In this document: piece by piece, positions 30,301 through 38,923 of the stretch | Layout of the letters: each line of letters begins with the position of its first letter | How positions within the stretch are numbered: the stretch's first letter is position 1 | Assembly: GCA_030847615.1 (NCBI GenBank) | Contig: JAUMIR010000001.1 | Span: 70,445,501 to 70,509,500, forward strand | Origin: Gambelia wislizenii | Lineage: Eukaryota; Chordata; Lepidosauria; Squamata; Crotaphytidae | Direction: 5' to 3' | Length of the DNA: 64,000 nucleotides | The notes under the pieces: generated by a model | The model's input: the letters and a program-made list of their open reading frames with translations, nothing else | What the model was told of the DNA's origin: nothing | Databases searched by the model: none | Translations under genes and position numbers: made by a program

Positions 30301-32385
30301 GGAGGAGGAGACTGAGGGTCGTGAAGTCATGGCCAGAGAGAAGAACTCCTGGATCTGTCAGAGCAGTAAGGCTTCTGGGCTCCCACTGAAAGGTGGTGGT
30401 GGTAAAAATGACACATGGGAAGTTGGCAAAAATGGGGAAACGGTTATGCTCAGTTCATTTTTTTACAAGGCAGAAAAAATCACAAAACATAATTACAATA
30501 GGCCCGCTTATACCATGAGGGATCCACCGTGGGACCCTTTGCCTAGAAATATTTTCTGGTATAATATGGAACCCTATTTTTCTTACCCAAAATAAATGAT
30601 GACGTGTTCTTTCTAGGCATTTCTAAGTCCTCCAGCATGACTGTATGGTCGATCTCCAGTGGAAGCATACCATAGAATTGTGTTGGAGGACCTAGAAAAT
30701 GCCTAGAGAGAACATATTTTTTTCAGCTGAAAACTGGAGCCACAAAAATAAGTACAGTAGGCCCACATATTACGTGAGCTCGTATTACGCAACTGAACCT
30801 GCGTAATACGAACTTGTGTAACATGCGGGCCTACTATACTTTTTTTTGTGGCTCCTGTTTTTATCCCACTAATCAATCATAATGAAAATCTTCCCCCTGC
30901 AGTGTGAAGTCTAGTCCTTTGCCCTCTCCAAATGACAATACTAAAGTTGAATGCAAACCAGCAGTTGGTGCCTTTGTTAATCGGAAGCTTTCTAGAAAAC
31001 ATATGGCTACCAGTCATGAGGGACATAGTCCCTTCTGCATCAGAGGCAATAAGCCTCTATATAGGAGTTTTGGGGAACATGAACACCTAAACATTAGGAA
31101 GAACTTCCTGACAATAAGAGCTGTTTGGAAGTGGAATACACTGCCTCAGAGTGTGGTGGAGTCTCCTTCTTTGGAGGTTTTTGAACAGAGGCTGGATGGC
31201 CATCTTTGAGGAGTGCTTTTATTGTGTTTTTCTGCGTGGCAGGGGGTTGGACTAGATGGCCCTTGTGGTCTCTTCCAACTCTATGATTCTATGAGCAGGA
31301 GGCTGCTGTTGCTCTGTCCTGCTGGCAGAATCCCCACAGGCAAGTTGTTGGGCACTCTGTAAACAGAATGCTGGAGTAGATAAGCCTCAGGTCTGATCCA
31401 TGAGGGCTTATTTTCTCTATTTTTAAAATAACAAATTGATGTGTTAAAATAAGAATCAACAACAGTAACAACAAACTGATCTAGTCTCTTGGGGTTTGTT
31501 GGCTTGGAATAATAGAGCAAAGCCTTAACCAGAAAGGTAGCTGTGACAGTGCTTCAAAATATATGTAAGTCTAATGTGCTTCAAACTCATTACAGTGGTA
31601 AGAAGTACTGTAGTTACTGGAACTTAATCCACAGAACATAACCTAGATTCCCATTAACAGACCACATTTTGGGAAGGGAAACTGGCAGCGTGTGAAAACT
31701 TCAGTTCAAAAGGCAGCACATCTGTGTGGGAGTTCTACCACTGCACCTAAAATAATGGTTTCCTTGGTTACAATAGAAGACCGGCTGCCTTCTGCTTCTG
31801 TACTATTAATGTCTGGCTACACAAAAGCAATGCATCCCAAACCTGAGGGGAGGGGTGCTGTTTGGACATAGCCAGGACAGCCTTTTTCCAACCAAGTACT
31901 CCCTGGAGACTTCAAGACTCATGAGCCTCAGGCATGGCCAATCACCAGGAATACTGGGAGTCCAAAACATAGAGGGCACCAGATTGAGGAAGCCTGGGGG
32001 GACTTCTGGCTTCTTAGATACCTTGGGTTCTACTTCTCATCAGCCCTAGCCAGCCTAGCTAATGGTAAGAGATGATGGGAGGTATAATTCAACAGCACTC
32101 CCTAGTCTAAAAGCATTGACTACACATGTTGGAGATGGTGTTCAATTATTTATCTTTTAAGTTCACTTCAGGAAAGCTCAATATTGTGGATGCTTGCATT
32201 CTTTCCTCTAATGGTTTCTGTGCTAACAGTTTCTACTATCCTAGAACTGTGCTTATATGTAAAGACAACTTCTGCCTTTAAACTCATTAGCAAAATTACA
32301 CTTTTCCATTTCAGATTCCAGTTCCCAGATGGTTTTAGTAACATCAGGCCTTGGAGAAAGCCTCTTAGCAGAAACAGAGATGTGA
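18713..32385 (+). CDS. LRRC73: LRRC73, leucine-rich repeat containing 73 (complete, six coding exons)
   Basis: Exons 18713-18984, 20526-20686, 24858-24980, 26731-26831, 30182-30365 and 32315-32385 join in frame to 303 codons plus TGA; human is 316 aa. The start is the ATG giving MLPGSIQISGETLSSAEIRD, aligning with the human N-terminus. LRRs of the ribonuclease-inhibitor/NLR-like type follow: LLSLRGCQLSDRDF (near residue 35), LAQLNLNLGIV, LVALDLGDCMLGDEG, LKELTLSANPGIT, VRVLNLDYNPLG, LEVLDLEGTGLTNQS and LRTLILAENNIS. After residue 260 comes an acidic Glu run (SEGEEEEETEG), then a conserved tail SLLAETEM. It lacks a signal peptide and membrane segment. Family function is unknown; a scaffold role is only inference. 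The acidic linker is shorter than in human. Confidence 0.97.
18985..20525 (+). other. LRRC73 intron 1 with a hAT-type MITE remnant
   Basis: Contains a MITE-like piece at about 19425-19562 (CTGGGCTCATGGGAGCTGGA, AGAGGGCCACAGGTTCCCCA), a short SINE tail at about 19975-20015 and an interspersed piece at 20385-20460. No gene. Confidence 0.55.
20526..20686 (+). CDS. LRRC73: LRRC73 exon 2
   Basis: Acceptor tcacacag|CCT, donor TCAG|gtaacc, 161 nt. Encodes LHGSPLTDAGLALLNPALS through CGLLPPDGAKS. Confidence 0.96.
20908..21131 (+). mobile_element. 5S rRNA-derived SINE
   Basis: Positions 20908-21024 are colinear with vertebrate 5S rRNA: CTACCCTGAAGGCACTAGAT, GATCTTGGAAGCTAAGTAGT, CAGGCCTGGGGAGTACTCAG and GTGCTGTAGAC. 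The pol III control boxes (A, IE, C) are recognisable but mutated. The tail (CCATAAATCAACAGGTAACT, TGAAGGCACATACACAC) matches the tRNA-headed SINE tail at 13981-14028. It is therefore a chimeric SINE, not a functional 5S gene. Confidence 0.88.
21308..21337 (+). repeat. (TA)n microsatellite
   Basis: About 30 bp of AT dinucleotides in LRRC73 intron 2. Confidence 0.9.
22450..22597. mobile_element. hAT-type MITE
   Basis: Begins CAGGGATGGGAATTGTGTGG with CCCTCCAGATGTTGTTG; ends CAACAGCTGGAGGACAGCAC then CTTCCACCCCTG, the mirrored terminus. No clear target duplication. Confidence 0.65.
22674..22759 (+). repeat. 43-bp tandem duplication
   Basis: Two adjacent copies (22674-22716 and 22717-22759) differ at one position (CTTATCTGG versus CTTACCTGG). 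A related single copy lies near 20383-20407. Confidence 0.9.
23378..24690 (-). mobile_element. CR1 LINE, 5'-truncated, reverse transcriptase C-terminal half
   Basis: On the minus strand, open frames 24106-24423 and 23460-24089 encode CR1 reverse transcriptase: [19 protein letters not shown], the intact FADD catalytic box (IKFADDTKLGG), [35 protein letters not shown] and [20 protein letters not shown]. The terminus at about 23383 shows the CR1-type ATTCTGTGATTCTATGAG end when reversed. A frame break between the two open frames and loss of the 5' end make it inactive. It lies antisense within LRRC73 intron 2. Confidence 0.93.
24858..24980 (+). CDS. LRRC73: LRRC73 exon 3
   Basis: Acceptor gacctag|GTT, donor CTTG|gtgaga, 123 nt. 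Encodes LKELTLSANPGITAKGWGR and SSQVRVLNLDYNPLG. Confidence 0.96.
25090..25318. mobile_element. MITE of the 16434 family
   Basis: Mirror-image ends (TTTACACTAGACAAATACAG and CTGTAATTGTCCAGTGTGAA) surround arms with GGGAGTTGCAATTTAGAA and ACTACAAATCCCAGGATTGC. Confidence 0.6.
25610..25744. mobile_element. Short hAT-type MITE with target duplication
   Basis: The 135-bp unit starts CAGGGAGGGAAATCTTTGAC and ends TTCCACACCCCTG. Flanks CCCTAAGG (25602-25609) and CCCTAAGA (25745-25752) form an 8-bp duplication with one mismatch. Confidence 0.75.
25753..26730 (+). other. LRRC73 intron 3, remaining part
   Basis: GC-richer than the surroundings, with a perfect 13-bp inverted repeat at 26506-26518/26548-26560. 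No exon or transposon recognised. Confidence 0.45.
26731..26831 (+). CDS. LRRC73: LRRC73 exon 4
   Basis: Acceptor ctccttag|GTG, donor CTTG|gtaagc, 101 nt. Encodes DQIAGMLAVSVASSRTLEVL and DLEGTGLTNQSAL. Confidence 0.96.
26970..28306. mobile_element. Tc1/mariner element with internally inverted transposase segment
   Basis: Left terminal repeat (about 26970-27207) and right repeat (about 28070-28306, reversed) are inverted copies of about 230 bp, both holding TTGGACACTGA, TTTTGTTATTTC and GGGACCAAAAGTAATTGG. On the plus strand 27310-27560 encodes a transposase DNA-binding N-terminus (VAKSTVSYILRK, then KKPFTTSSQ). On the minus strand 28024-27600 encodes the adjacent segment (KIPFTTSSQVKNILQEVG, LSKSTIKRRL, SKYRGFTTRCKP). 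Premature stops are present and the C-terminal part is missing, so the copy is dead. Confidence 0.85.
28307..28868 (+). other. LRRC73 intron 4, nothing recognised
   Basis: No supported feature. A 177-codon open frame at 28434-28967 has no recognisable content and runs into a LINE-like repeat. Confidence 0.4.
28870..29290 (-). mobile_element. LINE-like 3' region, probably L2-clade
   Basis: CATCCCACCTTTTCCCCAGA, GGAACTCAAGGCGGAATACA, A-rich stretch, then AAGGTAATTCCAAAGACTAG and GCAGCCACTGAGAAGGCCCT. Parallel in layout to 14359-14720. Confidence 0.55.
29291..30181 (+). other. LRRC73 intron 4, 3' part
   Basis: A segment near 29520-29640 (GTGTACTTGCACAAGTGAAG, ATTCAGCTCCCAGTTCAATC, TTTCTGGAGGTGGA) resembles 28380-28500 in the same intron, suggesting a diverged two-copy repeat. 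Otherwise nothing recognised. Confidence 0.45.
30182..30365 (+). CDS. LRRC73: LRRC73 exon 5 with acidic linker
   Basis: Acceptor tattcag|ATC. The donor AGCA|gtaagg is chosen because it joins in phase to the conserved last exon. Encodes ILLDMVENYPTALRTLILAE, LQQQISDLLSEGEEEEE and KNSWICQS. If unspliced, the frame runs on for 77 more codons. Confidence 0.93.
30605..30714. repeat. Inverted repeat (hairpin A) in the last LRRC73 intron
   Basis: Arms TGTTCTTTCTAGGCATTTCT... and the mirrored ...AATGCCTAGAGAGAACA pair over about 45 bp each. Probably part of a MITE. Confidence 0.75.
30730..30862. repeat. Inverted repeat (hairpin B) in the last LRRC73 intron
   Basis: Arms AAAACTGGAGCCACAAAAAT ... TAGGCCCACATATTACG and mirrored CGGGCCTACTATAC ... 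TTTGTGGCTCCTGTTTTT pair over about 60 bp. Centre near GCAACTGAACCTGC. Separate from hairpin A by 15 bp. Confidence 0.8.
31045..31295 (+). mobile_element. CR1 LINE 3'-end fragment
   Basis: CTAAACATTAGGAAGAACTT, TCCTTCTTTGGAGGTTTTTG, GAACAGAGGCTGGATGGCCA and terminal CTATGATTCTATGA. Sense orientation in LRRC73 intron 5. Confidence 0.9.
31296..32314 (+). other. Rest of LRRC73 intron 5
   Basis: Contains old MITE-like sequence near 31840-32100 (ATACTGGGAGTCCAAAACAT). No exon seen before the 32315 acceptor. Confidence 0.45.
32315..32385 (+). CDS. LRRC73: LRRC73 exon 6 (terminal)
   Basis: Acceptor ccatttcag|ATT; encodes SSSQMVLVTSGLGESLLAE then TEM and a TGA stop. This short tail matches the human C-terminus closely. 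Confidence 0.93.
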
Positions 32386-32938
32386 TCAGGAACTCCAGTA
32401 GTCTCTGATGAGAAATATAGTTCTACGTATGCGGGAAGACTGTGTTAATAGAAATGCATTCACACACATCATGTGTGAATGGCTACTATGCTTGTGTGTT
32501 TGCAAGTGAGTGTATGCACTAGGCCAAAGTCTGAAAGCTCATATGCCCATGTGCAATTGCTAGGCCTGCTCTGACTGCAGATCCACACTGTGTCTTACTG
32601 AAGTCACCTTTTAGCTCTACACTGGGACCTGACCCAAATTAATCTGTGTTCTGTCAGTTGCTTGTTATTGTCCAGTTGCTGTGTTCTCAGACTCTCCATC
32701 CACTCTCATCTGATTTTTTGGGGAGGTTCTATTTATTCAGATGTGTATATTTATGTATAACAGATACTCTTTTTATTGCTTGTATCTATGTCCGGAGTAG
32801 GATTTTATAAAGTTCACAGAAATGATACTGTTGTGGCTTCATGAGGCCCTTTCATTTCTAACCACACATGGGTAGGATAACTTTGAAGGGATGAACATTA
32901 TACAGAGACACAAGATCAATTCACCTGCGTATGGTTGC

Positions 32939-32944
32939 AATAAA
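32939..32944 (+). terminator. Candidate LRRC73 polyadenylation signal
   Basis: AATAAA followed within 30 bp by a T/G-rich stretch (AATGCTTGTTTGCC). Confidence 0.5.
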
Positions 32945-33188
32945 ATTGCAGTAATGCTTGTTTGCCTCCAGTAGCCTGAGAATGCAGTTCATCAGACTAT
33001 TGGAAAAACCAGAACCTCCTTTAAGTAGAGTTGATTTTCACAATACCAAGATTGTCATGAGACATGAGCCTTATTTTAAGGCTAACTGTGCAGAGTTTCT
33101 CTAAATATATTGTTGCGAGTCCTTGATTTTAACAAAGGTTGCAAAGCTACTTTGGATCCTGTGCAAGTGGAAGTGGGAATATACATTA

Positions 33189-33194
33189 AATAAA
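33189..33194 (+). terminator. Alternative LRRC73 polyadenylation signal
   Basis: AATAAA 250 bp further downstream. The following sequence is less GT-rich than at 32939. Confidence 0.35.
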
Positions 33195-33210
33195 TTGCAG
33201 TAGGACACTA

Positions 33211-34660
33211 GAGGCAAAAGCTACCAGAAACAGCTCTAATCAGTCCTAGAAATACCTGAGGAAGAGTCCCACACAAGCATAGATTGAAGTCTTAAAGCAA
33301 GTAAGTATGCTGGTAAACTGAATTACTGTACTGCATATACCCATTTTTTATGGATCTCTGATACATTCAACAAGGAAAGTCTGGTGCAGTAAACACTAGC
33401 TGAGTTAGGGGACTGAGTAAGGAGACTTCTGGTCAGTCCATGTGGCCTGTAGGGGGCCCCAGGAACAGAATATTGGTCCTCAGACTAGCTGAAGTTATCT
33501 ACATCTGGTCTAGATCCATTCATCTGCTCCGCTACAACTATGGCTATCAATGGAAGACACATATAGTCCCTATTCTCTGACCATGATATTTTGGGAGGAC
33601 ATTTGCCAAAACACCAAATGTCATCGCATAGTTGGTTTTTTCTTTCCAGAAGCCTTCTGTTACTAAACATTTAAGAGTACTACATTTCTCTTCCACCCAC
33701 CCCCTATTCAACTAGTATAATATAGACCTGAATGACTCAAGGAAGAAGGAACTAAAACCTTCTCTTCCCCTACAATGTACCAACATGAATTCAGTATACC
33801 GCAATAGCAGTGAGGACACCACCATAGTGAGTGTCATAATTTTTCAGTTTGGTTTGTGCAAGAGCTCTGATACACCAGAGGCTCAAGTTACCTAATAATG
33901 CAAAGGGTTCAACCATCGAGTGTGTGTATGTGCCTTCCCCCGCCCCCTTGTTGATTCGGCCTTTTAGTGTATGTTGACTTATGGTGACCCCAAGAATTTT
34001 AATAGGGTTTTCTTAGGCGAGAAAAACTCAGAGGCAGTTTTGTCAGTTCCTTCCCATGAAAATACAGCCTACAGCACCTGGTATTTGATCCCTTGTTAAA
34101 ATAAAAGCATAACTGCCATAAGTACCACTAGGAGGCAGCAGTGTCCTACAATTTCTAATAAGGATTTTCTGGAAATCATGTTCTAACCTTCCCCACTCTG
34201 GGCTCCTTCCTGGTGGACTGCATCTCCCACCTTCCTGACCGTTGGCCAGAATAGTTGGAAGCTGCAGTCCAAAAATCTGAAGAAATATAGGCTGAGACGC
34301 AGCTGTTGAGACCATGCAGTGAAAGTGTACATGGGTAAATCTGCCTCCAATTTAGAGGGGAATTCCTCACTCTAAACTGACAGCCTGATTTTTATCTAAC
34401 GTCTCTTAGATTAGAGGGCCAAATACGAACCCTACAATGATCGGAGCACAACAGTTCAAGAGGTAAACTGGGAAGATGTACAGTGCCCTAATGTTCCCAA
34501 ATTCAAAATGACTGAGCAGATGGTGGAAAAGATCTTCTACTTGGCTTGAGAAAAGGGGGCTGCAAGCCAACAGAAAGCTCTAAAAAGATCTGTTTCTAAA
34601 GTTTACTGTGGTTTGCGTGTGTGTTTTTTTTTCATTGCAGTAAAACAGAAACACAGAGAC
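33211..34660. other. Tail-to-tail intergenic region, LRRC73 to TJAP1
   Basis: About 1.4 kb between the last LRRC73 hexamer and the TJAP1 distal signal. Holds a reversed SINE fragment (33945-34085) and a MITE-like piece near 34190-34270. Confidence 0.55.
33945..34085 (-). mobile_element. tRNA-headed SINE fragment, reverse
   Basis: TATGTTGACTTATGGTGACC and TAGGGTTTTCTTAGGCGAGA correspond to the reversed tail and body of the 13800 SINE family. Confidence 0.7.
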
Positions 34661-34675
34661 ATACTTTTAAAATAG

Positions 34676-34681
34676 TTTATT
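34676..34681 (-). terminator. Candidate distal TJAP1 polyadenylation signal
   Basis: AATAAA on the minus strand, followed within 20-40 nt by GTCTCTGTGTTTCTGTTTT, a good G/U-rich downstream element. Confidence 0.6.
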
Positions 34682-36018
34682 TCTGGCTTTAAAATATACA
34701 TCATCAGTTTCAAAATCTCAGAAAAAAAAACATTAGTTGCAAATTAACAGTCTTGAGTTGGGAAACTGTAAAAATGTGGGGCAACTAAAGAAGGCAACTC
34801 ATGCTCCCCAAGAGAATTAATACTGCCCGAGATGAGCAAGATTCAAAGGGCTAAGAGGCAGACTGCATAAAAGCAGCTCTGGGAGGAAGACTGCTCCTTG
34901 ACTCAGCCTCAGACTCTCCATTCTCTTTCAAGATTCAATGCCATGTAGTTTCATGTGAAGTAGCACTGCTCAGTTGCACTCAAGAATGGCCTCCTTTCTT
35001 CCATCCCAACCTTTAACCCAACATGATTAAAAGGGAAGAAAAGGGAGATCATAGTATCAACCAATACTGTAGTACCTGCTTCTCATTTTCTGGTAATTAC
35101 AACTGTCAGTTTCAGGTTGCCTTAAATACAGTTGTGCAGCCACAGAAAAAACTGTTCTCGAAACTTTGTTCAGTTTAGCTTGTTTAAATCTGTTAAATTT
35201 TAGCCAAGTAGCTCATTAGAAGGGCCAAGATGCTACAGGGATAGATTTCAACCAATACTGTGACTGTCTAATACTGACTACACACGAGAGGCCACCAATC
35301 AGCCCTGAAATCTTTGTATCTCCAACAGCTCTTGCAAGGAGAAAGGGAGAACACTATGGGGCCCCAAGAGGAAAACATGGGAATTTGGATTTTGTGCTAT
35401 GCAGAGCAAAGGAAGTTCCAAGAAATCCAAGGTGGCAGCAAGATGGGGTGAGCAGAGTAATGAACTGCCAATGACTGTAGAAGTCAGAACTTTAAAGGCA
35501 ATGCTTCTCAAACTATCTAATGCAGTAGACCAGCATTTTCCCCTAAAGTTCCAGGGATTGGTACCATTTTTTTCATATTATTATTATATTCACATAGTTT
35601 CCTGGATATTCACTAAGGAAGCAGCAGTCTGGACCATCCCTTTGATGAGCACTGCTTTAAAGGATATAGTGTCTTGTAGGTTAAAAGAAAAGTGTTCATA
35701 TTTAGCACCAATTTATTAGCATAGCTGAACCAAAAATATTGAATCACACTCCAACACCAAGATACAGTACCTAGCTGCCTAACAAAAGGAGTGGCCAGTG
35801 AACAAATATGTTAAACAAGGCCACATCTGTAGTCAGCTATGGCTACACTGTCCAAGGCTATGCACAGCAGACCCTGGCTTAATTGGGAGACAAATGCAGG
35901 AATTGCACAAGCACTGTAGGCTGCAGGCAGATGTATGCAACATAGGCTATACCAGCCATCCAATGGATACTGGAAAATTAAGGGAAAGCTGTTGGTCTTG
36001 TAGGGCTATGAGTGGGGT

Positions 36019-36024
36019 TTTATT
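36019..36024 (-). terminator. Candidate proximal TJAP1 polyadenylation signal
   Basis: AATAAA on the minus strand about 1.6 kb after the stop codon. Would give a shorter 3' UTR. Confidence 0.35.
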
Positions 36025-37612
36025 GGCAGCTTTTGGCTGCTTTGCTGGTGTTTCCAAGGGAGAATATTCCCTGTGCTGAGGAGAAAGGCTTCAAAAGGGT
36101 AAGTCTCCAGTGGAAGATAGCACAGACCTCATTCAGACAAAGGCATCTGACAACGTAACTGAGCCCAGCAGCTTAGACATTTCACTGAATGAACCAAGAT
36201 ATTAGGGCAGGTAAGCAAATTAAGTCATGGAAGATTGATCCCTCAGTGAAAAATTCCCAACACTGTGAGTCCTTCCCAATCCCCCTCCCTGCCCCCCCCC
36301 CGAGCGTACACATACACATAGAACACGAACACTGCAGATAAAATAAAAACATAGAAAACACTTTTAAAAGACAACCCAAGAAGGGGAGGGGGAATCTCAG
36401 GCCTCAGGTAAGGCCTTGGAAAGGCACTAGTAGTAATATGGAGCCCAACCCAATCAGGGATGCCCACTGTCATCAGTCACCTCTGGGGGCAGGGGGCAGA
36501 CAAGAACAGGCATCTTCTTTTATGCCAAGGACAGCCTTCAAGAGGCAAGATGACTGAACTGTCTAGGCCCGATCAGTAAGAATCTTTTCCTCAGCTGGTG
36601 AAGGAACTTTGTGGATTCAATATAGGGCAACACTAACAATGAAGAATAAACTGGGTCACTTGTTTCACAGCAGGTACTCTACTGCAAGATTTTTGCTCAT
36701 TTACCAAAGGAGAGATCACATTTAAAAAACCCAAAACATAAAAGAATATACAAACATATACATGCTAACAACATCCAAATTAAATACAGACTATCCAAGT
36801 GAGAGCTGACATGACAGTTATACAGAGACAAATGCACAACCCAGCCCACTATGGCGAACAGTCCAGCTCAATTTTGCTGGGTGACTGGAAGCTCTGAATC
36901 CCAGCTTGGGAGAAGGAAACCTAGGTTTTAGAGTCTGAAGTTCAACCCGACAAGTAGCATGCCTTACTCATGACTCAGGAGGCAAGGGAACTTACAGATG
37001 TGACCTCTGAGCTTAGTCCAACTTGTTCACATCTATGCATATACACACAATAGCAGAAACAAAAACGAATGCAGACAGACAAAAGCAACAAAGCTTGCAC
37101 AGTTGGAGACATCCACCCATGGAAGCCTTCATACCTCATTCATGGTCTTATCATGGTGGGTTGGTAGAAGGTTCAGGTGAGGGGGGAAAAGGGTAGCGTG
37201 TTCCTGTGTCTTGGCACAAATTGATAAAGTAGGAATACAGGCTTGAGGTGTCCCAGGACTTAACTTGGAATCAATAATAGGATATAGCATTAGCTAGTAG
37301 GAAAAGGAATGTGAAGGCAGAACTGAACTCTGAAAGAATGAGAATGAGTGCAAACTGAGCTGTGAAGACACAAGCACAGAAGTGGTGTGCTGGTGTACAT
37401 CCAAGTGTTTTGTTCAGGTGCTGCAGAAGAGTTGTCTCCACTCTTCATGTGTAGTAAAAATACAATAATATATAAAAAGTGGCCTGGAATTCCTGGCAAG
37501 GAGTACCATGGTGGTCATCCTTTGGATTGCAGGACTAGAGGTGGAGCCCTTGAGAACAACACTTGAGGCAATACTGCACCAGGGCAGCCTAGGCCATTTT
37601 TCCTCCCTGTCC

Positions 37613-38923
37613 TCAATTGAGCAAGTTGCCTTGCTCCTGAGCCTGTGTCAGACTGTCTTTCCGGTGGAGGTGATGAACCCCCATCCTCTTGGGGCTGCGA
37701 TGTGGGCGCCCAGAAGGCTTGTTTTTGCCACCTTCTGTGCTCTGCTCCAAAACCCTGTCTTGGTCATTTTCCTTACTTCCCTGAAACAGCATTCCCTGTT
37801 CTTCTGCTGGGCTCCCTGGTGAGTCTAGGTCTACGTAGTCTTTGTGCTTCCCTGGTGAAGAACTGGCTGGATCTGCCAGTCCCTCGCTGCCAGCCTCTTG
37901 CAACAGTTTACGGGCTTCCTCCTGTGAGAAGTCTGTGCCATAGTCAGAAGAGAAGTGACTCCGGCGGGCCCGGGATTCTGTGCTGTCTGTGTCCACACTT
38001 GAGTCTCTGCTCACAGTCCAGCTGCAGCTCTGCACTGACTCTTCCCCATCTGAGTAGGCAGAGGCTGCTCGACCTAGCTCCTGCATGGAGCGGCTGAAAC
38101 GTTTCTGGAGCTCTTGGGCAGTGTCACGGCTAAACGATGTGCGATTCACTAACACCCGCTCTGTGGTAGGGGGAGCCTTTTCCACAAACATCCGCTGCCA
38201 GTTAGCTAGCAAATCCTCCTCGGAGCTGGCTGAACTAGCAAATGTGCTGGGAACCTGCGGAGGGCTACTAAAGGGGCTGCTCTGTGAAGAGCCATGGGCT
38301 CGGCTCACCTTGGGGGATGGCTGGTAAGAGCAACTGGAGGCTGAGCGTTGCCCTTCTGAAGCCGGGCTACTGGGAAGGGTACGCTGTCTGTCACAGCTCT
38401 CATCCTCCCCCTGAACCAGGCTTAAGGAGATTGCTTGGCGTGTGGCGTAAGTACAGTTTGGCAGAGGACTGTTCTTTGGGATTCTCACCTTGTCCTCTGA
38501 GAACTCAATCACCTTGCGCCCAGGATACATGGGATGGGGAGGAGGCGGAGTAGGATATGGACTCAATTTTTCAAAAGTTGGGACATCACTCTCCAAACAA
38601 CCCTGTGACTTGCAGCTCCCGTTTTGCTGCCTTGCTCCCCCTGATACTTCGTTTCCAGACTGCCCTGGGCTTGGAGAAGCATCAGGCAGTGTTCCACTCA
38701 TATCTACATGCACAAAGACATCCTCAGCCATAGGGCAACTGCCACTACTGGACTTAGCAGAGTTCAGCACCAGTGACTCTGGCTTCTCCAGAACTCTAGC
38801 AATGACTGAAGTGGGCACAACATCATTTGGGGCCAAGGTGTGTGGGGCCTCCTGGCCAGGTCCTGAAGACTCCTGAGTGCTATGCAGGTGTTTGTTGACC
38901 ATGTCTTGCAGTTCGTAGGGAAG
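37613..38923 (-). CDS. TJAP1: TJAP1 last coding exon (436 codons)
   Basis: Acceptor ttccatag|CTT. Opens [19 protein letters not shown]. Contains proline-rich [13 protein letters not shown], many Ser-rich stretches, [20 protein letters not shown] and C-terminal [20 protein letters not shown] followed by QEQGNLLN. Stop TGA at 37615-37613. Confidence 0.96.
   Translation of the reverse strand, partial: LPYELQDMVNKHLHSTQESSGPGQEAPHTLAPNDVVPTSVIARVLEKPESLVLNSAKSSSGSCPMAEDVFVHVDMSGTLPDASPSPGQSGNEVSGGARQQNGSCKSQGCLESDVPTFEKLSPYPTPPPPHPMYPGRKVIEFSEDKVRIPKNSPLPNCTYATRQAISLSLVQGEDESCDRQRTLPSSPASEGQRSASSCSYQPSPKVSRAHGSSQSSPFSSPPQVPSTFASSASSEEDLLANWQRMFVEKAPPTTERVLVNRTSFSRDTAQELQKRFSRSMQELGRAASAYSDGEESVQSCSWTVSRDSSVDTDSTESRARRSHFSSDYGTDFSQEEARKLLQEAGSEGLADPASSSPGKHKDYVDLDSPGSPAEEQGMLFQGSKENDQDRVLEQSTEGGKNKPSGRPHRSPKRMGVHHLHRKDSLTQAQEQGNLLN

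Larger units (their letters stand above)
32386..33210 (+). other. LRRC73: LRRC73 3' UTR
   Basis: Non-coding AT-rich sequence after the stop, free of recognisable transposons. Its end is set by candidate AATAAA hexamers at 32939 and 33189. Confidence 0.5.
34660..37612 (-). other. TJAP1: TJAP1 3' UTR
   Basis: Nearly 3 kb downstream of the TGA (37613-37615), contiguous with the last coding exon and largely free of recognisable transposons. Its full extent depends on which polyadenylation signal is used. Confidence 0.6.
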
